Assembly: GCF_000758525.1 (NCBI RefSeq)
Contig: NZ_CP009241.1
Location: 2,108,001 to 2,172,000 of the forward strand
Length of the DNA: 64,000 nt
Direction: 5' to 3'
From: Paenibacillus sp. FSL H7-0357
GTDB taxonomy: Bacteria > Bacillota > Bacilli > Paenibacillales > Paenibacillaceae
In this document: one piece after another, positions 28,047 to 35,989 of the stretch
Layout: every line of letters begins with the position of its first letter
Numbering within the stretch: position 1 is the stretch's first letter
Program-made: the position numbers and the translations under genes
The notes under the pieces: generated by a model
Seen by the model: the letters and a program-made list of their open reading frames with translations, nothing else
The model's database searches: none
What the model was told of the DNA's origin: nothing

Positions 28047-29255
28047 ATGAAAAGCTTATTGCGTAATCAGGCGGTTCTGCTGCTTGCCGTGGCCGGGCTG
28101 TATATGCTGGCGAGTGTGCTGGCAGGCACTTTTCTGAACGTCTATCTGTGGAAAAGCCGCCAAAATTTTGCCATGATCGGCTGGTTTACTGTTGCTCAGC
28201 AGGTGGCTGTTGGCCTCAGCTTCTGGGTGGGCGGCAAATGGGTGAAGGAGCATAATAAGATGAATGCCCTGCGGCTGGGAATCGCCGTTTCGGGCTTTTT
28301 TTATTTGCTGGTGCTGTGGCTGGGCGGACAAGCAGTACATTATATCTGGCCGTTCGGCCTGATCCTGGGGCTCTCGATAGGCTTCTTCTGGCTGGCGTTC
28401 AACATCGTATTTTTCGAAATTACCGAAGCGGTGAACCGCGATTTCTTCAATGGGTGGATGGGGCTGCTTGGTTCCTTTACCGGCATCGTCGGACCGTGGG
28501 TTTCCGGTTGGCTGATCTCGCTGTGGCCAGGAGAACACGGGTACCGCGTCGTATTTATAATCTCGCTCTGCACTTATGGTATTTCAGCCGTTCTCAGCTT
28601 TCTGCTGCAGAAGCGTAAGAGCGAAGGGACCTACCTGTGGCTGGAGCCATGGAAAGAGCTCCGGCGTGCCGGCAGCCCATGGAGACCGGCAGCGGCTGCG
28701 CTGCTGTTTCAAGGGTTGCGTGAGGGCGTTTTTTCATTTCTGATCGGCTTATTGGTGTACATAGCGGCTAGGGAGGAGAGCAAGCTGGGGCAGTTTGCGC
28801 TAATTACCTCAGTTGTATCTCTAATCAGTTATTTTGTTGCCGGTAAGTGGTTCAAGCCCAAATTCCGCTCCGCAGGCATGTTGGCCGGTGGCCTGCTGCT
28901 GGTGGCTGTGATTACGCCGCTGCTCTGGAAAGTCAGCTACGGGACGCTGCTGATAATGGGCATAGGAACCTCGCTCTGTATTCCGCTGTATATGCTGCCT
29001 ATGGTTTCGACCAGCTTTGACTTGATGGGCCTGTCTGCGGAGGCTGCCGGCAAACGGGTCGAGCTTGTCGTGCTGAGGGAGCTGAGCCTCATGAGCGGAC
29101 GGCTGCTAGGGGTGTTCGTATTCATTGCGGTGCTGTCTGTGAACGACTCACCGCAGGTCATCACGCTGCTGATGCTGCTGCTGGGTGCATCTCCGCTGGG
29201 CAGCTGGCTGGTCTTGCGCCGTCTGCTGAGAAGCGGCAAATATCATCCGTCTTGA
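28047..29255 (+). CDS. MFS transporter
   Basis: 402 residues with about twelve hydrophobic segments in two halves, split by the basic loop LLQKRKSEGTYLWLEPWKEL (about residues 185-205). The pattern is that of the major facilitator superfamily. ATG 28047 is seven bases after AGGGGG; an earlier ATG at 28023 has no ribosome site. The substrate cannot be predicted. It lies 38 bases before the sensor kinase gene and could be transcribed with it. Confidence 0.8.
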   Translation: MKSLLRNQAVLLLAVAGLYMLASVLAGTFLNVYLWKSRQNFAMIGWFTVAQQVAVGLSFWVGGKWVKEHNKMNALRLGIAVSGFFYLLVLWLGGQAVHYIWPFGLILGLSIGFFWLAFNIVFFEITEAVNRDFFNGWMGLLGSFTGIVGPWVSGWLISLWPGEHGYRVVFIISLCTYGISAVLSFLLQKRKSEGTYLWLEPWKELRRAGSPWRPAAAALLFQGLREGVFSFLIGLLVYIAAREESKLGQFALITSVVSLISYFVAGKWFKPKFRSAGMLAGGLLLVAVITPLLWKVSYGTLLIMGIGTSLCIPLYMLPMVSTSFDLMGLSAEAAGKRVELVVLRELSLMSGRLLGVFVFIAVLSVNDSPQVITLLMLLLGASPLGSWLVLRRLLRSGKYHPS

Positions 29256-29292
29256 AGAGGGCGTGATGACCGGATGGGGGGAAGGTTAAGTT

Positions 29293-30897
29293 TTGGCCAA
29301 GAAAAAAGGTTATGGCCTAAGGACGAAGGTTGCAGTTATGGTATCCGCTGTGGTGATGTTGGTCATGCTGGTGCTCTACATTATTTTCCGGAATCAGATT
29401 ATCCCGCAGACCCGCCATGCCCTGGAGGATAAAGCCATTACGATTGCCCGCACTCTTGCCCTGATGCCGCTGGTGTCGGAAGGGCTTGGGGAGGGCCGCA
29501 GTAAGGAGATTCAGGCCTATACCTCCAAAATCACCCGCCGCAATGATATTATGTTTGTAGTCGTAATCGATATGAACAGTATCCGCTATTCCCATCCTGA
29601 TGCCTCGATGATTGGAAGGCACTTTGTGGGTGGAGGACAGAAGATGGCGCTGCGCGGGGAAGAGAGTATCTCCGAAGGCGAGGGGCTGCTGGGCAAGTCA
29701 CTGCGCGCTTTTGTGCCAGTGTATAACAACAGAGGTTCTCAGGTGGGAGTAGTCGTAGTCGGACTTTCACTGGAACGCGTACACCGTCTGATACGGCAAA
29801 ATGAATGGACCATCATTGCGATTCTGCTGTCCGGTGCTGTGCTTGGAGCCGGAGGGGCGATCGTGCTGGCCCGGAAAATCAAACAGATGATGTTCGGCAT
29901 GGAGCCTTCAGATATTTCCAAGCTGCTGGAAGAGCGCAGCGCCATGCTGCAGTCAGCACGCGAAGGTATTATTGCGGTAGATGATAAAGCCCGGATCACA
30001 ATGATCAATGTGGAAGCAGAGCGGCTTCTGGGAACGGTGGGCATTACTGGCAATGCGATGACCCGGCATATCGCAGATTATTGGCCTGAGCTGCGTCTTG
30101 AGCCCGTGCTGGCCACAGGGGAAGCGAAGGTGGATCAGGATCTTGAGCTGAACGGTATCACTTTGCTCGTCAACAGTGTTCCGATCCGGGTGAATGGCCA
30201 GATTGCGGGAGCCATCGCTACATTCCGGGACAAGACCGAGCTTGCCGTGTTGGTTGAACGGCTGTCCGGCATTTCCGTATATGCGGACGCCCTGCGGGCC
30301 GGGACGCATGAATTCATGAACAAGCTGCATGTCATTATGGGAATGACACATATGGGCCTGTACGATGAGCTGCAGCAATACATCTCGGGAATGGTGGGCA
30401 ACTACCAGAAGGAAATTGGCTCCATTACGAGACAGATTAAGGACCCCGTGATGGCAGGCTTCCTGCTGGGGAAATTGAGCCGGGCCCGCGAAGCTGGAAT
30501 TGATCTGCAGCTGACCGGGGACAGCTATTTGCCGGAATCGGCAGACCCGCAGTGCATTCATGAACTGATCACGATTGCCGGCAATCTGCTTGACAACGCT
30601 ATGGAGGTACTGAAGGAGCATAACGTCAAGGAGATAGAGCTTGCTTTTTGTTATGACCGGGGGCGCCTGATTTGCACCGTGCGGGACAGCGGACCGGGCA
30701 TTCCAGAGGCGCTGCGGGAGCAGGTATTTGTTCAAGGCTTTTCCACCAAGGGAGAGCAACGGGGGATCGGTCTGTACCTGGTCCGGAAAAGCGTGGAGAA
30801 GCTGCAGGGCAAGCTTCAGATTGTAGATGACGGGAAGCCGGGAACAACGTTTATGGCCGATGTGCCATATGCTGTAATGGGTGATGAAGCTGTATGA
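29293..30897 (+). CDS. CitA/DcuS-type sensor histidine kinase
   Basis: 534 residues. Two membrane segments (about 12-32 and 175-195) flank a periplasmic-type PAS/sCACHE sensor. A cytoplasmic PAS follows (about 215-320), then the HisKA-like segment with the phosphorylated His in AGTHEFMNKLHVIMGM, and an ATPase domain with NLLDNAMEVL, DSGPGIP and GIGLYLV. This family senses citrate or C4-dicarboxylates. The start is TTG 29293 after GGGGGAAGG. Its TGA overlaps an ATG (ATGA) that once began the response regulator, but only 16 codons of that remain here. The intact regulator lies at 33200, beyond an inserted gene. Confidence 0.9.
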   Translation: MAKKKGYGLRTKVAVMVSAVVMLVMLVLYIIFRNQIIPQTRHALEDKAITIARTLALMPLVSEGLGEGRSKEIQAYTSKITRRNDIMFVVVIDMNSIRYSHPDASMIGRHFVGGGQKMALRGEESISEGEGLLGKSLRAFVPVYNNRGSQVGVVVVGLSLERVHRLIRQNEWTIIAILLSGAVLGAGGAIVLARKIKQMMFGMEPSDISKLLEERSAMLQSAREGIIAVDDKARITMINVEAERLLGTVGITGNAMTRHIADYWPELRLEPVLATGEAKVDQDLELNGITLLVNSVPIRVNGQIAGAIATFRDKTELAVLVERLSGISVYADALRAGTHEFMNKLHVIMGMTHMGLYDELQQYISGMVGNYQKEIGSITRQIKDPVMAGFLLGKLSRAREAGIDLQLTGDSYLPESADPQCIHELITIAGNLLDNAMEVLKEHNVKEIELAFCYDRGRLICTVRDSGPGIPEALREQVFVQGFSTKGEQRGIGLYLVRKSVEKLQGKLQIVDDGKPGTTFMADVPYAVMGDEAV

Positions 30898-30941
30898 CCA
30901 TTAAGGTGCTGTCCAGCCGTGAAGATAAAGGGGAACATTGA
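30894..30941 (+). pseudogene. Remnant of a response regulator start
   Basis: ATGACCATTAAGGTGCTG matches the first 18 bases of the intact regulator at 33200 except for one base, then the sequence diverges and stops at TGA 30939-30941. With the preceding kinase end it forms a 100-bp block, 30812-30911, repeated at 33118-33217 with six mismatches. Confidence 0.75.
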
Positions 30942-30943
30942 TT

Positions 30944-32902
30944 ATGGACAACGATCATCACCTGCAGCTTTGGGATCAGGTGCTTCTAAGAGTGCTGGAT
31001 ATACGGCTGCGGCGGGTAGAAGCAGGTGAGTTTCATCTGCCTTATGTCCTGCCTGCAAGTTCTTTTATATTTTGTACGCACGGCAGCGGCGAGCTTTGGC
31101 TGGATGAAGAAATCTGGCTGGCTGATGGATTTTATCTGCTGCACGCAGGCAAAGGCAGGCGGCTTAAAGTAAATACGGAGAAGGGTATGGAGCTGTATTT
31201 CATTTTCTATAAGGCTGTTTTGTCGCAGAACTCCTTGCGTGAATTTCATATCCTGATGCAAACGGACAGCCCCTTCGATCATATGTGGGGAATTTCTCCA
31301 GCAGAGCCGCTGGAACTGCTCAGTCTTGCCCAGCAGATGCTGGAGGGCTGGCATACTGACAAAAGCCCTATAGGTAAGCTGCTGATAAAAGGAATGTTCA
31401 TGCAATTCCTCCATCACGCTTTAAAGGATAAGCAGTACTGGAAAGCAGCCAAGACATCAGTAGCGGAGCAGGTTGTGCGGTATTTGTCACAGCATTATCG
31501 TGGTCAGGTATCCATTGAACGCCTAGCGCAGCAGCTTAATTACAGTCCTCAATATATTTCACGAAAATTCAAAGAGCAGACCTGCTACAGCCCGCTTGAC
31601 TATGTCATCAAACTTCGCATGTATAAAGCACAGGAGATGCTGCTTGCTACCAATGCTTCTTTGCAGGAAATCGCTACATATGTTGGCTATACTGACGTTG
31701 TATATTTCAACCGTATATTTAAAAAAAACATGGGTGTTGCTCCCGGAATGTTTAGAGCACAATTAGAAGCCGGGCAAAGTGGTGTTTCGGATTATGCTAT
31801 AAAGAAGTTAAATCCGTCTCTTGTTATGAAACTTATCCAACGATATCATATTGATGATAATGAAAATCATTATCAATATACGGAGGATGGAGAGTTTGAT
31901 ATGCTTAACCATTACAAGAAAATGACCACAATGCTCAGCTTATGTGTCATGCTGCTGCTTGTTGCTTGCGGAACATCTCAGGGCGGATCACAAGCTGCGG
32001 GGAGCAGCCAGGCGCCAAATGAACAACAGAATAAAGCGGTATCGACTCCGGCCATTCAGCCGGACGGATTGCCGCAGGAAACCAAAACTGTCTCTACGAC
32101 ATTTGGTGAAGTGGAGATTCCCGTCCATCCTCAACGGGTGGCTGCTATTTCCTATTTGGGTACTGTGCTTGCACTGGATGTTAAGCCCGTTGCGGCAGAG
32201 GAGTTTTTAATGTCAAGTCCATACCTTGAAGGAATGCTTGACGGTGTGGTGGATGTGGGCAACTCGCTGGAAAAGCTGCTTGAGGTGGAACCTGATCTGA
32301 TTATTAGTCATGTAACGGATCAAGAAACCTATGATAAGTATAAACAGATTGCTCCTACTGTTGTGATGCCGTACAATTCATTTGAATCCGTTGAAGCTGA
32401 AATGGACTATTTCGGCAAGGTGCTTGGCAAGGAGGAAGAAAGCCGGAAATGGAAGGAACATTTCCAGGAGCAGATAGCCAGCGCGAAGCAACAGGTACAG
32501 GAAGCTGTCTCAGAGAATGAAACGGTATCCGTTATGCAAGAGTTTGATGGTCTTGTATATTTGTTTGGCAGCAAGTCCGGCAGAGGCGGACGTATTATGT
32601 ACGAGCAGTTGGAGATGAACCCTCCCGCAGCAGTACCGGGAAAAATGCTTCAGGAATCCTATGCTGAATTTTCATTGGAGCTATTGCCGGAGTATATGGG
32701 AGATTATCTTGTGCTAACCTCCGAATCCTCATTGGAGCAGCTGCAGGCTGATCCCATCTGGGGAATTCTTCCTCCGGTCAAGGAAGGACGCGTATATTTG
32801 TGGAATGAATCGAGTTCCTGGTACCGCGATCCCATTGCAATGCTTAATCAAATCAATGATTTAGCCGATTGGCTGGCTGCTGCAGCGAAAGCTAACCTAT
32901 AA
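30944..32902 (+). CDS. AraC-type regulator fused in frame to an iron-siderophore-binding lipoprotein
   Basis: 652 codons without a stop. Residues about 1-155 form an AraC sensor domain, and about 165-275 a double helix-turn-helix (VSIERLAQQLNYSPQYISRK, YVGYTDVVYFNRIFKKNMG). Residues about 293-318 are encoded by what looks like a promoter, Fur box and ribosome site. From residue 320 (ATG 31901) a lipoprotein signal with lipobox LLLVACG (Cys342) leads into a FepB/FecB-type binding domain (about 375-652). B. subtilis Btr is a known AraC/binding-domain fusion, but lacks a signal peptide. Either this is a true fusion or two genes whose stop codon was lost. The ribosome site AAGGGGAA supports ATG 30944. 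Confidence 0.8.
   Translation: MDNDHHLQLWDQVLLRVLDIRLRRVEAGEFHLPYVLPASSFIFCTHGSGELWLDEEIWLADGFYLLHAGKGRRLKVNTEKGMELYFIFYKAVLSQNSLREFHILMQTDSPFDHMWGISPAEPLELLSLAQQMLEGWHTDKSPIGKLLIKGMFMQFLHHALKDKQYWKAAKTSVAEQVVRYLSQHYRGQVSIERLAQQLNYSPQYISRKFKEQTCYSPLDYVIKLRMYKAQEMLLATNASLQEIATYVGYTDVVYFNRIFKKNMGVAPGMFRAQLEAGQSGVSDYAIKKLNPSLVMKLIQRYHIDDNENHYQYTEDGEFDMLNHYKKMTTMLSLCVMLLLVACGTSQGGSQAAGSSQAPNEQQNKAVSTPAIQPDGLPQETKTVSTTFGEVEIPVHPQRVAAISYLGTVLALDVKPVAAEEFLMSSPYLEGMLDGVVDVGNSLEKLLEVEPDLIISHVTDQETYDKYKQIAPTVVMPYNSFESVEAEMDYFGKVLGKEEESRKWKEHFQEQIASAKQQVQEAVSENETVSVMQEFDGLVYLFGSKSGRGGRIMYEQLEMNPPAAVPGKMLQESYAEFSLELLPEYMGDYLVLTSESSLEQLQADPIWGILPPVKEGRVYLWNESSSWYRDPIAMLNQINDLADWLAAAAKANL
31821..31875 (+). 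promoter_or_regulatory. Fur-controlled promoter inside the fusion gene
   Basis: TTGTTA (31821-31826), 17 bases, TATCAT (31844-31849) form a sigma-A promoter. It is overlapped downstream by GATAATGAAAATCATTATC (31856-31874), which matches the classical 19-base Fur box at 18 positions. The arms TGATAATGA and TCATTATCA are a perfect inverted repeat. Confidence 0.8.
31901..32902 (+). other. Likely independent start for the siderophore-binding lipoprotein
   Basis: ATG 31901 lies in the same frame as the fusion. It is preceded by GGAGG (31882-31886) and GGAGAG (31889-31894) and follows the Fur-box promoter. Translation from here gives 333 residues with a 22-residue type II signal peptide ending LLLVACG, exactly as a free lipoprotein would have. 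It then carries a periplasmic-binding fold (VHPQRVAAISYLGTVLALDV, EPDLIISHV) for ferric siderophores. No permease genes are adjacent. Confidence 0.75.
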
Positions 32903-32948
32903 ACCGTAAATGGTGTGGAGACTCTGTCCGAGGATAGAGTCTCCTTTT

Positions 32949-33202
32949 GGTGCTCTATATTATTTTCTGAGATCAGATTATCCGGCAGCAGGGAGATTCA
33001 GGCCTTTACCTCCAAAATTATCTGCCGTAATGATATTATGTTTGTAGTCGTATTTAATTGAGCCTCTTCGAAGGTGAGGGGCAGGTGCGGCAGAATGAAT
33101 GGAGAAGTTACTGATCCAGCTTCAGATTGTAGAGGATAGGAAGCCGGGAACAACGTTTATGGCCGATGTGCCATATGCTGTAAAGGGTGATGAAACTGTA
33201 TG
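32949..33202 (+). pseudogene. Decayed second copy of the sensor kinase gene
   Basis: Three blocks match the intact kinase gene in order. 32949-32988 matches 29370-29409 (35 of 40 bases), 32992-33058 matches 29505-29571 (59 of 67), and 33118-33202 matches the kinase end. Large internal deletions and stops remove any coding ability. The last block runs without a break into the intact regulator gene with the same ATGA overlap. Confidence 0.85.
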
Positions 33203-33916
33203 AACATTAAGGTGCTGATTGTTGAGGATGATCCGATGGTGGCGAAATTCAACCGCCATTATCTGGAGCAGGTGCAGGGTTTTGAGTTCGCAGGCTGGGC
33301 CTCTTCAGGCGATGAGGCTGCAAAGATGCTTGTGGATCGTGAAGTAGACCTGATACTGCTCGATATTTATATGCCGCATACCAACGGGCTGCAATTGCTG
33401 TCCTCCCTGCGGGAGCAGGGAAGCATGGTTGACGTTATCGTGATTTCCGCAGCCAGCGACAATGGGAGCATCCGTAAAGCGCTGCAGCATGGGGCTGTTG
33501 ACTATTTGATCAAGCCCTTTGAGTTCGCCCGTTTTCAGGCGGCGCTGTCTGCATACCGGGAGGATCATCTGCTGATGAAGCATAGGGAGCATCTCAGCCA
33601 GGAGCAGCTTGACAAGCTGCTGCGGCATTCCCTGGGAACCGAGGAAGACAAAGCGGGGACTCTGCCCAAGGGACTTGCAGAAGGGACGCTGGAGAGCATT
33701 TGGAACACCATACAGCAGCTGGAAAGGCCGGTATTCTCCACCGAGGATATTACGGCAAGTGCCCCGCTTTCGCGGATCTCTGTCCGCAAATATTTGGCTT
33801 TTCTCACGGAGGCCGGTGTGCTGGAGATGGAGATCAGCTATGGATCGGTGGGCAGGCCGGTATATATGTACACAGTATCTGCTACGGGCCATGAAATTAT
33901 AGCTAAATATATATAA
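33200..33916 (+). CDS. CitB/DcuR-type response regulator
   Basis: 238 residues. A receiver domain (about 1-120) has the acidic pair in VEDDPMVAKF, the phosphorylated Asp in LILLDIYMPHTNG, and Lys in YLIKPFEFARF. After a linker comes a C-terminal DNA-binding region (about 170-235) with the HTH-like ISVRKYLAFLTEAGVLEMEI, typical of the CitB/DcuR/MalR group. It should be the partner of the kinase at 29293, now separated from it by the AraC/binding-protein gene. The ATG overlaps the stop of the decayed kinase copy. A terminator follows. Confidence 0.9.
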   Translation: MNIKVLIVEDDPMVAKFNRHYLEQVQGFEFAGWASSGDEAAKMLVDREVDLILLDIYMPHTNGLQLLSSLREQGSMVDVIVISAASDNGSIRKALQHGAVDYLIKPFEFARFQAALSAYREDHLLMKHREHLSQEQLDKLLRHSLGTEEDKAGTLPKGLAEGTLESIWNTIQQLERPVFSTEDITASAPLSRISVRKYLAFLTEAGVLEMEISYGSVGRPVYMYTVSATGHEIIAKYI

Positions 33917-33935
33917 GCGGCAGCTGCCAATCAAG

Positions 33936-33957
33936 AGGGACCTTCGGGTCCCTTTTT
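33936..33957 (+). terminator. Terminator after the response regulator
   Basis: GGGACC and GGTCCC around a TTCG tetraloop (33937-33952), followed by TTTTT. Confidence 0.92.
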
Positions 33958-34176
33958 ACTGTACAGGACAATCGTTGAACCAGACGTGGTTACTCGCTTA
34001 TTCGCTATGGATTTGGGGTTTCATCACTCCTCTATGAATTTAAGAAGCAAATACTAGGCATATTGGTCCTTTCTCTAAATAATATGTCGAATCTACTTGA
34101 CAATGCTAGGCCTTTTTGACTAGTGTTAACTCAAATATTGGTAGAGAGGATCATGCTCAGGATGGTAGGGTTGTCG

Positions 34177-35730
34177 ATGAAATCACTGTTTTACAAGTTT
34201 TGTATGGTACTATGTTTGTTAATTCTGGGTCTTGCTATTTTTCCGCGTCCGTCGCTAGGTTCGGCTAATATTGTGAACCCTGGCCAGGTCTATTCCTATT
34301 CCACTATGGAAAGAGATATCAAGAGTCTGGCCGTTAAATATCCTGGACTGATCACTTACAAATCGCTGGGTAAGACGATATACGGACGCGAATTGTGGGC
34401 AGTTCAGCTAGGTCGCGGGGAAGCCTCTCTGTTTCTGAATGGCTCGCACCATGCCCGGGAATGGATGACGACTTCACTGCTCATGAAAATGGCAGACTCG
34501 TATGCTCAAGCTTATGTCCAGGATCAGAAGCTGGGAAACTATAAGGTGAGAGATTTGCTGAACAATGTCAGTATCTGGATCGTGCCGATGGTGAATCCGG
34601 ATGGTGTCACGCTGGCTCAGCAGGGGACAGCGGGTTTGTCTAAGAGTCTAGCTTCCACACTGGTAGGCTACAATGGAGGAAGCAGTAATTTCAAACGCTG
34701 GAAAGCGAATATGCAAGGGCTCGACCTGAACCGCCAGTATCCAGCGAGCTGGAGCGCGATCAGGAATACTTCGCCTTATCCGTCGTACCAGAATTACAAG
34801 GGTGTGAAACCGGCGCAAGCGCCGGAGATCCGGCTTATGATGGATTTCACTTATACGCTGGATCCGGAAATGACCATTTCCTATCACAGCTCCGGCGAGA
34901 TTGTTTTCTGGAACTTCAACACGCTGGCAGCCAATCTGGGACGGGACAAAAAAATCGCCGCCGATGTCGGACTCTTTACCGGTTATTCTCTGGTGAAGCC
35001 GGAGAAGAATCCATCCGGTGGAGGCTACAAGGATTGGTTCATCCAGGAGTTTAAACGACCTGGCCTTACGATTGAAATCGGCTCGTACGCCGGTGAAGGG
35101 CCACTGCCGCTCAGCGCTTTTAATAACATCTGGGCGAAGAATAAGAAAGTCGGAGTGTATGCAGCTGCGGTCTCATATGATCTTTGGTTCAAGAAGCAGA
35201 CGCTGGAGCAGGTTGGGCTACCCATGAATCTGTTCACCCAATCGGCAGTATTCTCCGGTACCGGCAATTCGCCAGCCATAGGCACGCAGCAGCCGCAGGA
35301 AGTATATGTAATCGCACGTAAGGGAAACTGGTTCCAGATCAAGTACGGCAGCGGTGTGGGTTGGATTTGTCCTGCACCTGGGACATTGGCTGTCGTGGAG
35401 GCAGTAGAAGCCACTGCTCAATTGAATGCACAAACAAAGCTGTATAAGTATCCTGATCTTCTGGCTCCCAAGGCGGGCATCCTTCCGCCACAGAAGGTAG
35501 AGGTCAAAGGCAAGTACGCCAATTGGCTGCTGGTCTCGAGCTTGAACGGGACGTGGTGGATTGACGGAACTTCGCTTACTCTGGTAGAGGCTGCGGACCC
35601 TACGGCAGTGTCACAGGGTGCAGAGGAAGTAAATAATAGCGCCGAAACTGAAAGCAGTAGCATTAATGAAGGAGGAGCACCCGCCGAAGAAAACAGTAAC
35701 GCAGCGGAAAGCAGCGGCGTTACTGAATAA
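34177..35730 (+). CDS. Secreted zinc carboxypeptidase (M14) with SH3-like repeats
   Basis: 517 residues from ATG 34177 (TAGGG six bases upstream); ATG 34162 or 34153 are alternatives. A signal peptide (about 1-30) is followed by an M14 domain with zinc ligands His92 and Glu95 (HHAREW) and His237 (SYHSSG), substrate residues in NPDGV and LDLNRQYP, and catalytic Glu300 (LTIEIGS). Two bacterial SH3-like modules follow (about 360-420 and 425-480), then an acidic Ser/Glu/Asn tail. It probably trims peptides or cell-wall peptides outside the cell. It stands alone between terminators. Confidence 0.9.
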   Translation: MKSLFYKFCMVLCLLILGLAIFPRPSLGSANIVNPGQVYSYSTMERDIKSLAVKYPGLITYKSLGKTIYGRELWAVQLGRGEASLFLNGSHHAREWMTTSLLMKMADSYAQAYVQDQKLGNYKVRDLLNNVSIWIVPMVNPDGVTLAQQGTAGLSKSLASTLVGYNGGSSNFKRWKANMQGLDLNRQYPASWSAIRNTSPYPSYQNYKGVKPAQAPEIRLMMDFTYTLDPEMTISYHSSGEIVFWNFNTLAANLGRDKKIAADVGLFTGYSLVKPEKNPSGGGYKDWFIQEFKRPGLTIEIGSYAGEGPLPLSAFNNIWAKNKKVGVYAAAVSYDLWFKKQTLEQVGLPMNLFTQSAVFSGTGNSPAIGTQQPQEVYVIARKGNWFQIKYGSGVGWICPAPGTLAVVEAVEATAQLNAQTKLYKYPDLLAPKAGILPPQKVEVKGKYANWLLVSSLNGTWWIDGTSLTLVEAADPTAVSQGAEEVNNSAETESSSINEGGAPAEENSNAAESSGVTE

Positions 35731-35806
35731 AGCAGCTCTGCAGAAGGCAGTGGAAATGTTGGACGGTGAGTGTTGCAGAAGTGATAGTTAAATCATAACA
35801 TCATGC

Positions 35807-35850
35807 GAAAATGGCAGACCCGAAACTACAGGTCTGCCGTTTTCATTTTT
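35807..35850 (+). terminator. Terminator after the carboxypeptidase gene
   Basis: A 14-bp stem, GAAAATGGCAGACC (35807-35820) with GGTCTGCCGTTTTC (35831-35844, one G-U), then ATTTTT. Confidence 0.9.
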
Positions 35851-35989
35851 AGCTATACATAAGCATCTGCACCAGGAAATTTAAGATTAACTTAAGATTC
35901 TCGAAATATAGCTGAAAGGTTGAAAGGATATTCTTGATCCATATGTCTGACAAGAGAAGGGACAGAATCAGGAGAAGAGGTTAAGAGAG

